Part shown: one piece after another, positions 45,306 to 53,964 of the stretch | Layout: every line of letters begins with the position of its first letter | How positions within the stretch are numbered: position 1 is the stretch's first letter | Origin: Bacillota bacterium | GTDB taxonomy: Bacteria > Bacillota > UBA4882 > UBA8346 | Direction: 5' to 3' | DNA length: 64,000 bases | NCBI GenBank assembly: GCA_029776205.1 | Contig: JAKOTQ010000057.1 | Coordinates: 1-64,000 of the forward strand | The notes under the pieces: model-generated | What the model saw: the letters and a program-made list of their open reading frames with translations, nothing else | The model's database searches: none | Told to the model about the DNA's origin: nothing | Program-made: the position numbers and the translations under genes

Positions 45306-45349
45306 CCGTGACAAAAAATCAAATGGTCAACCGTGACAAAACCGTGACA
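45306..45349. repeat. three direct repeats CCGTGACA(AAA)
   Basis: Copies start at 45306, 45331 and 45342; the last two are one helical turn (11 bp) apart. They lie just behind tRNA-Arg, a position where att sites or integrase remnants often sit. No integrase gene is present. Confidence 0.5.
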
Positions 45350-45387
45350 ATCATTTTTCGCACACCCAGGAAGGCTACAATTTATAT

Positions 45388-45443
45388 CTTTTCTCAAAAG
45401 AAAGAAACCCGCGGATACGCGGGTTTCTTTCTTTTGAGAAAAG
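45388..45443. terminator. perfect 26-bp inverted repeat, probable bidirectional terminator
   Basis: Bases 45388-45413 are exactly complementary to 45418-45443 around a GATA tetraloop. The inner part AAAGAAACCCGCG with its complement gives A/T-rich flanks on both strands. It lies seven bases beyond the stop of the convergent minus-strand gene. The stem is much longer than ordinary terminators. Confidence 0.7.
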
Positions 45444-45449
45444 TTCACT

Positions 45450-45905
45450 TTAGGAAGATTTTTTAGAGTCGCTGTTCAGTACATATTTTCGTATGAGAAA
45501 ACCACTGACGATGCCGCCAATGGCTGCTGCCGAAGCGTGGACATAGTTTCCGGCGGTGCTTTGGATCATCAGGGGATTGTCGGCCAAACGGCCAAAGGTG
45601 TTAAATAATATGGATTCGGCGGTCATCGTCAGGAGCATGGCTTTATAAGGAAAATAGTCGGTTCCCCAAATTCTTGCACTGTAATATATGGCCAAACTCA
45701 GCCAATAATTAAAGCCAAAAGCCGCCAAAATCCCCAATATCCAGCTGGGTTCTTTCATCCACATCATGCTTAATGCCTCAAAAGCAGTTAAATTCGTAAA
45801 ACCCAGTTGTTTCATGATCCAGGTGTAGCCTTCCCCAAAAGGCCATCCGACTAACGTAATGATGGTTGACATGAATACTTTATCGCGGCTCATTTCCAAA
45901 TCCAT
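45450..45905 (-). CDS. conserved-looking membrane protein of unknown family
   Basis: On the minus strand, the ATG at 45905 opens a 151-residue protein with about four hydrophobic segments (near residues 10-25, 48-68, 82-102 and 120-140) and the motifs WPFGEGYTW and NTFGRLADNP. The frame is open further upstream to 46127, but that stretch is basic, low in hydrophobicity and overlaps the divergent gene, so it is unlikely to be translated. A TATAAT box on the minus strand at 45953-45948 supports the shorter form. ATG 45893 is an alternative. I do not recognise the family. Confidence 0.65.
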   Translation of the reverse strand: MDLEMSRDKVFMSTIITLVGWPFGEGYTWIMKQLGFTNLTAFEALSMMWMKEPSWILGILAAFGFNYWLSLAIYYSARIWGTDYFPYKAMLLTMTAESILFNTFGRLADNPLMIQSTAGNYVHASAAAIGGIVSGFLIRKYVLNSDSKKSS

Positions 45906-46075
45906 TTTTCTAGATTTCCAGCTATAATATGTCCTTACCTTAACATGATTATACTCGGAATCTAGGCGTGAGAACCCTTTCCGAACATCTAAAAAAAGGA
46001 AAATTGATTTAAACCGAGAAAAAATAATTTGCCGTAAATAAATTAAAAGGAGCCGCTGGCATCGGAGGTAGGACG

Positions 46076-46405
46076 ATGAAAGAGAGGAATTATGCCCTTC
46101 TGATTGGGATCGTTGTGACTGTCGCATTATTTTGTTTTTTTCAATGGAGAGTCAGCCAGGATTCTCAATTAACTGCGGAGTTTCAGACGTATGCCAAAGT
46201 GAAGAACGGAATGGCTATGGAAGAGGTGGAGGCTCTGCTGGGGCCGCCCCAGTCCGTCCGGAAATCTTCCATAAGCGCCGGGGGCGAAATGAGGATTTAT
46301 GATATTTATAATCCCAAAATAAAAGGAAAATGGGATTTTAACGCCTATTTATATGTGGATTATGACTCAACGGGCCGGGTTATCCGGACTCGGATTAATG
46401 ACTAG
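46076..46405 (+). CDS. small membrane-anchored protein with SmpA/OmlA (BamE)-like domain
   Basis: The 109-residue protein begins at ATG 46076 after GGAGGTAGG. One N-terminal helix (about residues 6-22) anchors a short extracytoplasmic domain with the pattern VKNGMAMEEVEALLGPPQSV, matching the SmpA/OmlA-type repeat in which a Gly-Met/Thr turn is followed by a helix and Leu-Gly-Pro-Pro. BamE-like proteins assist outer-membrane assembly in Proteobacteria, but in Bacillota similar domains are often free-standing and uncharacterised. A terminator follows at 46448. Confidence 0.7.
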   Translation: MKERNYALLIGIVVTVALFCFFQWRVSQDSQLTAEFQTYAKVKNGMAMEEVEALLGPPQSVRKSSISAGGEMRIYDIYNPKIKGKWDFNAYLYVDYDSTGRVIRTRIND

Positions 46406-46447
46406 ATATTTTTTTGGGAGTCTCGGAGAGGCATCGATGAGACAGGC

Positions 46448-46473
46448 AACGACTCCGGCAGGAGTCGTTTTTT
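46448..46473 (+). terminator. rho-independent terminator
   Basis: AACGACTCC and GGAGTCGTT form a perfect 9-bp stem with a GGCA loop and run into a T tract. The remaining bases up to 46723 show no gene and no clear element. Confidence 0.83.
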
Positions 46474-46723
46474 GATTGAGGGGTTACGAGTATCCATGGA
46501 GGGAATCTCGAGAGTATTTTCCGCTGGGTAATGGGTATTCCGCTCGAAAAGCGAAGGCAGTTTTCGCTGAAAAATTGCAGCCTCAACCGGTTTATTAAAG
46601 TAAATGACTATTGGAAGCTGGATACATGGGGAGAAGTGTATTTTGATAGAGGGTGGTGCAGAAATCAATGACTGAAGTGGAGTTCAGAATGATATAAAAA
46701 AGATTCGAAGCAGGGGGATTGTT

Positions 46724-47800
46724 ATGAAAAGAAATGGTAAAGTTTTTATTTTGGCATGGGTCATGGTATTTTTTACAATGACTTCTATTGCGTGGTTAAA
46801 TACGGAGCCTTCTATTCGGGAACAGTCGGATAAGTCACTGACATATTTAACACCTTATTATGGCAGTGCCAAGATGAGTCTTTTTGATAATTCGGTAAAA
46901 TGGGGATATATTGATAATTTTGGAAAAGTGAAAATTACTCCGCAATTTAATATGGCATATCCGTTTTCGGAGGGACTGGCTTTCGTAAAAACGGAAACAG
47001 AAGCGGGATTTATCGATGAAACTGGAAAATTTGTCATTAAATTGGATCCATCCGTATTCGTTCATTCACCTTTTTCAGAAGGACTAGTCGCTGTTTGTAT
47101 GGATAAATGGGGATTTATGGACAGGAGCGGCAAATTTGTCATTGCTCCAAAATTTGATGAAGCAATAAAGTTTAGCGAAGGATTGGCCAGAGTGGCGATG
47201 AACGATAAATGGGGATATATCGATAAATCGGGGGAATATGTCATTAAGCCCCACTTTGATATGGCTTATGAGTTCCGGGAAGGTTTAGCGCTTGTTGAAA
47301 AAGACGGACTGTACGGATTTGTTGATAGATCCGGAAAGATGGTTGTAAAGAATAAATATACTGCTGCAGGCGATTTTGTTGAGGGACTTGCAGCCGTTAA
47401 ATTAAGAGATAAATATGGTTTTATTAATAAGAATGCAGAAGTTGTTATTCAACCCCGATTTGATTGGGTAGGCTCATTTTTCGAAGGTATGGCTGCGGCC
47501 AGGGTGGAAGGGAAATATGGGTATATCAATAAAAAAGGCCAATTTGTAATACCTCCGATGTTTGATAATGCTTATCGATTTCTTAACGGCCTTGCTTATG
47601 TTAAAGTAAATGGAAAGTGGGGAGTTATTAATAAAGAGGGGCACTTCCTTATTGAATCTCAATTTGATAGGGTTGAAAGCGTAATGATCAATGGCATACC
47701 TTTTTCAGGCTGGTACCTTTCCAATATGACACGAGTTATCAAAGGAGACCAGGTTTATTATGTTAACGAAAAAGCACAAATATTTGAGATAAAGGATTAA
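46724..47800 (+). CDS. exported WG-repeat protein
   Basis: The 358-residue protein has an N-terminal signal or anchor (about residues 6-25) and then about seven to eight WG (KWG/KYG) repeats of about 35 residues from residue 58 to 320, each with the pattern WGYIDKSG, hydrophobic strand, FD or YD, F-x-EGLA. Examples are KWGYIDKSGEYVIKPHFDMA and KYGFINKNAEVVIQPRFDW. The repeats form beta-rich units of unknown partner specificity and are common in Bacillota and Bacteroidetes. ATG 46724 has GGGGGATT upstream. It borders a patch of decaying genes. Confidence 0.9.
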   Translation: MKRNGKVFILAWVMVFFTMTSIAWLNTEPSIREQSDKSLTYLTPYYGSAKMSLFDNSVKWGYIDNFGKVKITPQFNMAYPFSEGLAFVKTETEAGFIDETGKFVIKLDPSVFVHSPFSEGLVAVCMDKWGFMDRSGKFVIAPKFDEAIKFSEGLARVAMNDKWGYIDKSGEYVIKPHFDMAYEFREGLALVEKDGLYGFVDRSGKMVVKNKYTAAGDFVEGLAAVKLRDKYGFINKNAEVVIQPRFDWVGSFFEGMAAARVEGKYGYINKKGQFVIPPMFDNAYRFLNGLAYVKVNGKWGVINKEGHFLIESQFDRVESVMINGIPFSGWYLSNMTRVIKGDQVYYVNEKAQIFEIKD

Positions 47801-47896
47801 TATTTTTAGCATCGAGCTTTTAGCTCACCTTGGCCCTCTCTTAAAAGGAGAGGGATGATGGAGTGGAAATGAAGGCCTTTAATCTGGTGGGTAACT

Positions 47897-48018
47897 ATGG
47901 GTGTTAAAAACATTTTAGTCGGACAAGTTAATCCGGTAAAAAAGATTTAGCAAAAGATTTTCGTAGAGAAATGACGCCTAAAGAAAAAATTCTTTGGCAT
48001 TATTTGTGTTTAAGGTGA
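47897..48018 (+). pseudogene. remnant of a DUF559 (Vsr-like endonuclease) gene
   Basis: A frame opening at ATG 47897 stops early; in the shifted frame from 47941 the sequence reads KDLAKDFRREMTPKEKILW, the hallmark start of DUF559 proteins, before a TGA at 48016. The rest of the domain is missing. Frameshift plus truncation mark it as a relic. A CCCTCTC/GGAGAGGG hairpin lies upstream near 47836. Confidence 0.65.
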
Positions 48019-48028
48019 GGAAGGGGAA

Positions 48029-48581
48029 ATGATGATGGAGATTCAAGGAAAGGTTAAACCCGATGGTATCGTTGGAAAACCGGTTATTGAAAAATCTACC
48101 GTAAGGCCTTGGGCGCGTTTTTTTGCGAGAACAGTGGACATTTTAACCTCAATATTAATAATTAAACTTATTCTTCTGTATATCGATCCTTGCGGGCTAA
48201 TTGAAGCGAATTCCCCCGTTCATTTGGAATATGATTTTGCTGATGGTTATCATGTTGGTCGTTGAGCCATCCAAATATATTTCTTCCAAAGGACTTATGG
48301 AAAATGGTTATCGGCATCAGGGTATCGAAAAGTTCGGGGAAAAAATTTCATTGGGCCAGGCTTTCAATTGAAACAGGCTGGTTTGGTTATACGGCTTTGC
48401 CGTATGTTTGCTCATTATAAGAGTCATATCCATGTTGAGAACCTATCAAAAGTTAACCGATACTGGCACGACTTTATAGGATAGAAGATACGGATTCGCC
48501 ATCGAACACTCAAAGATTAAAGGCTGGGCTTTATTTGCCAGCGTTCTGGGGGTTTTCCTCATTTCCGCTTATATCGGTTGA
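48029..48581 (+). pseudogene. decayed RDD-family membrane protein gene
   Basis: The N-terminal part (ATG 48029, RPWARFFARTVDILTSILI) is the first RDD helix and ends at a TGA at 48263. After a frameshift near 48240 the sequence continues as VEPSKYISSKGLMENGYR, GEKISLGQAF, TGA, WLYGFAVCLLIIRV, KLTDTGTT-Leu, TAG, DRRYGFAIEHSKIKGWALF to a final TGA at 48579. The TAG sits where RDD proteins have the Trp of TSWD. One frameshift and two nonsense codons show the gene is inactive but recent enough to read. Confidence 0.75.
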
Positions 48582-48600
48582 TACGTATATGTTCATCCGG

Positions 48601-49488
48601 TCAGAGATAACTGTGACGTTGGCGGAATTCCGAAGGGGAGCATTGTTGCTCCCTTTTAAATACGTAACTGAAATAGGCCGGGTTTTCAAAGCCGCAGAGC
48701 TGAGCGATGCGGGAAATGGGCTCTGAGGTCCGGACCAAAAGTTCTTTGGCACGGTTGAGACGGATGTGATTGAGATAGGCATTGGGTGTTATGCCGAACG
48801 TCTCCGTAAAGATTCGGTGAAAATACGTAGGGCTCAGTTCCGTGACTTTGGCGATATCTTCAAGACAAATCCGGGCAGTGAAATTGTTGTGCAGGTGGTC
48901 GATGCACCGTTTCAGTCGTGCATAATGAGGAGAATTGGGAACAGGTTTACGATGCAGGGTAATATCCTGATAGATATCATGGAGCAGTCGTAAAATCAAT
49001 GAACGGAGGATCACCGGCGAGAAGGGGTGATAGTTGATCCGTTCGGTAAAGATATGGTCGAAGACCGCCTGATAATGATCGGTGGCATCCGGGTGAAAGA
49101 TGGTGGGAATCCCATCTAAAAAAGGACAGCTGTAATAAGGTTGAAATTGGGTTTGACGGTTAAAATCATAGGTTTCAATGGACTTTCCGGATGTGCCGGT
49201 GAGGTCAAAACAGATTAAATAACAACTATAGGGCATGATCCCTTGGGTGATCTGGCCGGGCCGGCGAAAGACGACATCTCCCGGCTGGAGAGGATATTCC
49301 TTTCCGTCCAGATACATGGCGCCTTCGCTGAAAATAATAAACTCCAATTCATAATCGTATACATAGCGTCTGTTCAGGCGATGGGTCTTCGGGAGTACCC
49401 CGTCGCGGTTAAAAATGGTTGCTTTCAGCAATGTCGGAGCAAAATCATGAACGTCAACGGGAATAACCGGCGGGGATAGCGGTTTCAT
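48601..49488 (-). CDS. AraC family transcriptional regulator
   Basis: The 295-residue regulator starts on the minus strand at ATG 49488 after AAGGAGGTC. An AraC-type cupin sensor fills residues about 15-165 (YELEFIIFSEGAMYLDGKEY, QPGDVVFRRPGQ) and a double helix-turn-helix domain residues 190-290 (CLEDIAKVTELSPTYFHRIF, RIAQLCGFENPAYFSYVFKR). It is divergent from the GH43 xylosidase gene. The 160-base gap between them carries three copies of an ATnTCGAAA word at 25- and 50-bp spacing, likely its binding sites. It probably responds to xylo-oligosaccharides. Confidence 0.93.
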   Translation of the reverse strand: MKPLSPPVIPVDVHDFAPTLLKATIFNRDGVLPKTHRLNRRYVYDYELEFIIFSEGAMYLDGKEYPLQPGDVVFRRPGQITQGIMPYSCYLICFDLTGTSGKSIETYDFNRQTQFQPYYSCPFLDGIPTIFHPDATDHYQAVFDHIFTERINYHPFSPVILRSLILRLLHDIYQDITLHRKPVPNSPHYARLKRCIDHLHNNFTARICLEDIAKVTELSPTYFHRIFTETFGITPNAYLNHIRLNRAKELLVRTSEPISRIAQLCGFENPAYFSYVFKREQQCSPSEFRQRHSYL

Positions 49489-49535
49489 GGTGAGACCTCC
49501 TTCGTCTTTTGTCTTGCGCACCATCTTATCATAAG

Positions 49536-49619
49536 ATTTCGAAAGAATAAATAAGATTGCATATCGAAATTCGTAAAATTTAGTGATAGCATAAATGTCG
49601 AGAACATAACATTTCGAAA
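49536..49619. promoter_or_regulatory. three ATnTCGAAA boxes in the araC-type/GH43 divergent gap
   Basis: ATTTCGAAA (49536-49544), ATATCGAAA (49561-49569) and ATTTCGAAA (49611-49619) begin exactly 25 and 50 bases apart. Such regular spacing on one strand is what AraC-type direct-repeat operators look like. Confidence 0.5.
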
Positions 49620-49647
49620 ACGAGATGGGTGACAAGGAGGAGCGGGC

Positions 49648-51237
49648 ATGACAAAAATTGTCAATCCGATATTGCGGGGTTTCCATCCGGACCCGTCGAT
49701 TCTGCGGGTCGGCGATGATTATTACATTGCCACATCGACTTTTGAATGGTTTCCCGGGGTACAGATTTACCATTCCAAGGATTTGATTCATTGGAAGTTG
49801 GTGGCCCGTCCGTTAAATCGCATATCACAGTTGGATATGCGTGGCAACTTAAATTCCGGGGGCATCTGGGCGCCCTGCCTGACTTATGATAATGGCGTCT
49901 TTTATCTGGTTTATACGGATGTGAAGTCGAAAGGGACCATCTTTAAGGATACTCACAATTATTTGGTGACCGCCACTGATGTTTTGGGAGAATGGTCGGA
50001 TCCGATTTACTTAAATTCAAGCGGCTTTGATCCCTCCCTTTTTCATGATGACGACGGCCGGAAATGGCTGGTGAATATGCTTTGTGATTACCGTAAAGGC
50101 CAGAACCGTTTTGCCGGGATCGTCTTGCAGGAATACTCTCCGAAAGAAAAACGGCTGGTAGGGCCGATTTACAATATTTTTAAAGGGACGGAATTAGGGA
50201 AGACCGAAGGGCCCCATCTTTATAAATGGTTCGGCAAATATTATCTGCTGACGGCGGAAGGTGGGACCGGCCTGGGGCATGCGGTGACGATGGCCCGGGC
50301 GGACAAGATTACCGGGCCATACGAAGTAGACCCGCAAAATCCTATTCTTACGGCTGCCAAGGATCCGACGTGGCCTTTACAACGGGCGGGCCATGCGGAT
50401 ATTGTGGAAACCCAAAACGGTGAATGGTATATGGTGCATCTTTGCGGCCGCCCCATTCCTACCCGGGGGCGCTGTGTATTGGGACGGGAGACGGCGCTTC
50501 AAAAGGTCTGTTGGACTCCGGATGGCTGGTTGCGGCTGGAGACCGGCGGCAATAAACCTCAAGTGGAAGTCCCTGGGCCAAATCTGCCGGAACATCCGTG
50601 GGAGCCGGAACCGGCTCGGGATGATTTTGACAGCCCTCAGCTGAATATCCATTTTCAAACGTTACGGGTTCCACTGGGGGAAGATTCCCTTTCATTGACT
50701 GAGCGCAAAGGATATTTGCGATTAAAAGGCCGGGAGTCACTGACGTCTAAATTCCATCAAAGCCTGGTGGCCCGAAGGCAGCAAGCCTTCTGCTATACTG
50801 CTTCCACCTGCGTCGAATTTGAACCGGAAACTTTTCAGCAGATGGCGGGATTGGTTTGTCTGTACGATACCCAAAACTTTTATTATCTTCGGATATCCCA
50901 CGATGAAAAGTTGGGAAAATGTCTGGGAATCATTACGGCGCAGAACAACAATTTTGACCAACCGGTGGAGGATATTTCCATCGAAGGATGGCAACGTTGT
51001 TATCTCCGGGTAAAAGTGGATTATGATCGTTTACAGTTCTATTATTCGGCCGACGGATCGGAATGGCGGAAGATCGGGCCGGTCTGCGATGCCAGCACTT
51101 TATCGGATGAGTATTGTATGGAAGGGCAGTTTACCGGAGCTTTTGTCGGGTTGTGCTGCCAAGACCTTTCCGGCCGACGCAAACATGCCGACTTTGATTA
51201 TTTCGAATATATTGAACGGGAATTGGAAGAGGAATAA
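49648..51237 (+). CDS. xynB: glycoside hydrolase family 43, beta-xylosidase type
   Basis: The 529-residue cytoplasmic enzyme has an N-terminal five-bladed propeller with catalytic Asp15 (GFHPDPSILR), Asp128 (SGFDPSLF) and Glu187 (KTEGPHLY) and a C-terminal beta-sandwich (about 325-525, starting ARDDFDSPQLNIHFQTLR) typical of large GH43 beta-xylosidases. It removes xylose from the non-reducing end of xylo-oligosaccharides with inversion. The SGGIWAPCLTY and HADIVETQNGEWY stretches are family landmarks. ATG 49648 follows CAAGGAGGAG. Divergent from the AraC regulator. Confidence 0.94.
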   Translation: MTKIVNPILRGFHPDPSILRVGDDYYIATSTFEWFPGVQIYHSKDLIHWKLVARPLNRISQLDMRGNLNSGGIWAPCLTYDNGVFYLVYTDVKSKGTIFKDTHNYLVTATDVLGEWSDPIYLNSSGFDPSLFHDDDGRKWLVNMLCDYRKGQNRFAGIVLQEYSPKEKRLVGPIYNIFKGTELGKTEGPHLYKWFGKYYLLTAEGGTGLGHAVTMARADKITGPYEVDPQNPILTAAKDPTWPLQRAGHADIVETQNGEWYMVHLCGRPIPTRGRCVLGRETALQKVCWTPDGWLRLETGGNKPQVEVPGPNLPEHPWEPEPARDDFDSPQLNIHFQTLRVPLGEDSLSLTERKGYLRLKGRESLTSKFHQSLVARRQQAFCYTASTCVEFEPETFQQMAGLVCLYDTQNFYYLRISHDEKLGKCLGIITAQNNNFDQPVEDISIEGWQRCYLRVKVDYDRLQFYYSADGSEWRKIGPVCDASTLSDEYCMEGQFTGAFVGLCCQDLSGRRKHADFDYFEYIERELEEE

Positions 51238-51258
51238 GATATTAAATATTACCACATG

Positions 51259-51288
51259 AGAGCACAGGAAACTGTGCTCTTTTTATTT
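51259..51288 (+). terminator. rho-independent terminator after the GH43 gene
   Basis: AGAGCACAG and CTGTGCTCT pair perfectly around a GAAA tetraloop, followed by TTTTATTTT. Confidence 0.85.
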
Positions 51289-51355
51289 TGCCGGTTCATA
51301 TTCGGTTTGGAAATGGCGAACCCTATGGATATCACTTGCTAAAGGGGAAGAAAAT

Positions 51356-53065
51356 ATGGGAAAAAACGAATCCGTATCCATCGTTCTCTGCGGCGAAGCG
51401 GGGCAGGGAATTCAAACCATTGAAGCGTTTTTAATTCGACTGTTTAAAGCGGCTGGGTATCCTGTCTTTGCTACAAAGGAGTATATGTCCCGGATCCGTG
51501 GCGGCAGCAATTCCACGGAAATTCGGGTGTCTTCCCGGCCGGTGGCGGCTTATGTGGATCGCATCGATCTTTTAATTCCTCTGGATGCTGATGCGCTGTC
51601 TCATCTGGAGAGGCGGATAACATCCAATACGATAATATTGGGCGAAGCTGCAAAAATTAAGCCTCCGGAGCATAGGCCGGTGATTGATATACCTTTTTCG
51701 CGAATTGCAGCGGAAATTGGAAATCCCATTTATGCCAACAGTGTGGCCGGCGGGGTGGTGGCCGGTTTGTTCGGATTGGATTTGGCGCTGGTCACAGAAG
51801 AAATAGAAGGTTTTTTTGGTGTTAAAAGTCCCGATATCATTCAGAAAAATAAAGAGGCGGCCGTCAAAGGGTTTCATTTGGGGAAAGAATTGCGCGAGAC
51901 CGGGCGGGTAGTCTTTGAAATCCGTCCGGAAGCGGCGGTATCTGATGACATCATCGTCAGCGGATCGGAAGCGGTGGCTCTGGGCGCCCTTGCAGGAGGA
52001 TGTAATTTCGTCGCCGCATATCCCATGTCGCCGGGTACGGGTGTACTGACAATTTTAGCACAACATGCCCGGGAGTTTGCCATCGTTGCGGAGCAGGCCG
52101 AAGACGAGATCAGCGCTGTAAATATGGCTTTAGGGGCTTGGTACGCCGGGGCGCGGGCGATGGTGACCACATCCGGTGGAGGGTTTGCGTTAATGACCGA
52201 AGGGATTAGCCTGGCGGGAATGATCGAATCGCCTTTGGTGGTCCATGTGGCCCAACGGCCGGGACCGGCCACAGGGTTGCCTACCCGGACGGAACAAGCC
52301 GACTTGGATCTGGTACTCTATGCCGGACATGGCGAGTTTCCCCGGATTATTTTGGCGCCGGGCAATCTCAGTGAGGCGTTTTACGTCGCTCAAAAGGCCT
52401 TTCAGTTGGCTGATGAGTACCAGGTGCCGGTCTTTGTCCTCACGGATCAGTTTTTGGTAGACACCTATTATAATGTTCCCAGGTTTGCTCTTGATCGGGT
52501 GTCCATAAAGCCGCAAATTGTGGAGACGACGCAGGATTACCGCCGTTATGTATTGGCTCCTGACGGGATTTCGCCCAGGGGGATTCCGGGGTATGGCACG
52601 GGGCTGGTCGGAGTCGACAGCGATGAACATGACGAGGCCGGCCATTTGACCGAAGATTTGGAATTGCGCGTTCGAATGCAGCAAAAACGCATGCGTAAAC
52701 TGGAGGCAATCCGGAAAGCGGCCGACAGGCCAAAACTGATGGGCAACGAAGACTACCAAACGCTGGTCGTCGGGTGGGGCTCCTCCATGGAAGTGATCAA
52801 AGAGGCGTTGGCCGAGATTGACCGGCCGGAGCTCGCGGGGTTGCATTTTACCTGGGTTTATCCGCCGGCTCCGGAAGCGATTCATTATTTGAGACAGGCG
52901 GAACGCATCATTATGGTGGAAAACAATTCCACCGGACAATTTGTCAAGCTTCTTCATGCGGAGTTTGGAGTGGCGGTTGACCACAGGATTTTAAAATATA
53001 ACGGATTGCCTTTCTCAGTAGAAGAGCTTGTTCGTGAAATTGTAACGATCTTGACAGAGGAGTGA
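51356..53065 (+). CDS. korA: 2-oxoacid:ferredoxin oxidoreductase, fused gamma-alpha subunit
   Basis: The 569-residue subunit has an N-terminal gamma domain (residues 1-185, [34 protein letters not shown]) and an alpha part (about 200-569) with [24 protein letters not shown] region and [20 protein letters not shown]. This arrangement matches KorA/IorA-like enzymes that oxidatively decarboxylate 2-oxoglutarate or related 2-oxoacids to acyl-CoA while reducing ferredoxin. The beta subunit follows immediately. Oxygen sensitivity of the class agrees with the flavodiiron gene downstream. Substrate cannot be decided from sequence. Confidence 0.93.
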   Translation: MGKNESVSIVLCGEAGQGIQTIEAFLIRLFKAAGYPVFATKEYMSRIRGGSNSTEIRVSSRPVAAYVDRIDLLIPLDADALSHLERRITSNTIILGEAAKIKPPEHRPVIDIPFSRIAAEIGNPIYANSVAGGVVAGLFGLDLALVTEEIEGFFGVKSPDIIQKNKEAAVKGFHLGKELRETGRVVFEIRPEAAVSDDIIVSGSEAVALGALAGGCNFVAAYPMSPGTGVLTILAQHAREFAIVAEQAEDEISAVNMALGAWYAGARAMVTTSGGGFALMTEGISLAGMIESPLVVHVAQRPGPATGLPTRTEQADLDLVLYAGHGEFPRIILAPGNLSEAFYVAQKAFQLADEYQVPVFVLTDQFLVDTYYNVPRFALDRVSIKPQIVETTQDYRRYVLAPDGISPRGIPGYGTGLVGVDSDEHDEAGHLTEDLELRVRMQQKRMRKLEAIRKAADRPKLMGNEDYQTLVVGWGSSMEVIKEALAEIDRPELAGLHFTWVYPPAPEAIHYLRQAERIIMVENNSTGQFVKLLHAEFGVAVDHRILKYNGLPFSVEELVREIVTILTEE

Positions 53066-53067
53066 AG

Positions 53068-53928
53068 ATGATGGGTGTCGAACTTTATCAAAATAAAGTG
53101 ACGGATATCAGCTGGTGCCCCGGTTGCGGTAATTTCGGCATATTGAAGCTTTTAAAAGAAACATTCCATGAACTGAATATTAAGCCTGAAGAACTGGTGA
53201 TGGTCTCCGGAATCGGGCAGGCGGCCAAAACCCCTCATTATTTACGGTGCCATTTTTTCAATGGATTGCACGGGCGGGCATTACCGGCAGCCACTGCCAT
53301 TAAGGCGGCCAACCCGACATTGACCGTCATCGCCGAAAGCGGTGACGGAGATATGTACGGCGAAGGGGGCAATCATTTTATCCATGCTATTCGCCGTAAT
53401 CCGAACATTACCAATATTGTTCATAACAACATGGTATACGGATTGACCAAGGGACAGGCCTCCCCTACCAGCGAACGGGGGTTTAAAACCCCGGTCCAAC
53501 TATACGGTGTGGCCAATGAACCGTTTAATCCGATTGCCGTTGCGTTGGCGCTGGATGCTTCCTTTGTCGCCCGGGCATATGTGGGCGATGCGACTCAGAC
53601 CAAAGCCATTCTCAAACAGGCGATTACCCATCGCGGTTATGCGTTGGTGGATATACTCCAGCCCTGTGTCACTTTTAATAAACACAACACCTATCAGTGG
53701 TTTAGAGAACACACCTATTACCTGGAAGACGACTATGATCCGACCGATCGGGTGGCGGCTTTTGCCCGGGCTTTGGAAACCGAGAGGTTGCCATTGGGCG
53801 TTTTTTATATTCATCCGAAAGCAACCTTTGAAGACCATCTCAGCATGACAGACGGGCAGAATGAACCGTTGTTCCGCAAGGAACCGGATCTGGCTAAATT
53901 GACGGAGTTGCTAAGAACGAAACAATAG
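53068..53928 (+). CDS. korB: 2-oxoacid:ferredoxin oxidoreductase, beta subunit
   Basis: The 286-residue subunit binds thiamine diphosphate ([20 protein letters not shown] and [16 protein letters not shown]) and has the N-terminal CPGCGN motif. ATG 53068 is at proper distance from GAGGAG; a GTG at 53062 overlaps the korA stop and is the alternative. The protein pairs with KorA to complete the catalytic core. It ends in TAG, and a terminator hairpin directly follows before the flavodiiron gene. Confidence 0.93.
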   Translation: MMGVELYQNKVTDISWCPGCGNFGILKLLKETFHELNIKPEELVMVSGIGQAAKTPHYLRCHFFNGLHGRALPAATAIKAANPTLTVIAESGDGDMYGEGGNHFIHAIRRNPNITNIVHNNMVYGLTKGQASPTSERGFKTPVQLYGVANEPFNPIAVALALDASFVARAYVGDATQTKAILKQAITHRGYALVDILQPCVTFNKHNTYQWFREHTYYLEDDYDPTDRVAAFARALETERLPLGVFYIHPKATFEDHLSMTDGQNEPLFRKEPDLAKLTELLRTKQ

Positions 53929-53950
53929 GCCACCGATGAGGTGGCCTTTT
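53927..53950 (+). terminator. terminator hairpin between korB and the flavodiiron gene
   Basis: AGGCCACC and GGTGGCCT enclose GATGA, followed by TTTT and immediately the next gene's AAGGAGGA. Partial read-through is likely. Confidence 0.6.
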
Positions 53951-53964
53951 AAGGAGGAATGTAT

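Noticed and set aside
45906-46127. Long N-terminal extension of the minus-strand membrane protein
   Set aside because: The stretch is basic and unstructured, overlaps the divergent gene's start and contains a minus-strand -10 box.
46724-47800. Repeat array that might be mistaken for CRISPR
   Set aside because: The periodicity is that of WG protein repeats in an intact reading frame; DNA units are not identical and there are no spacers. No CRISPR array is visible anywhere in the window.
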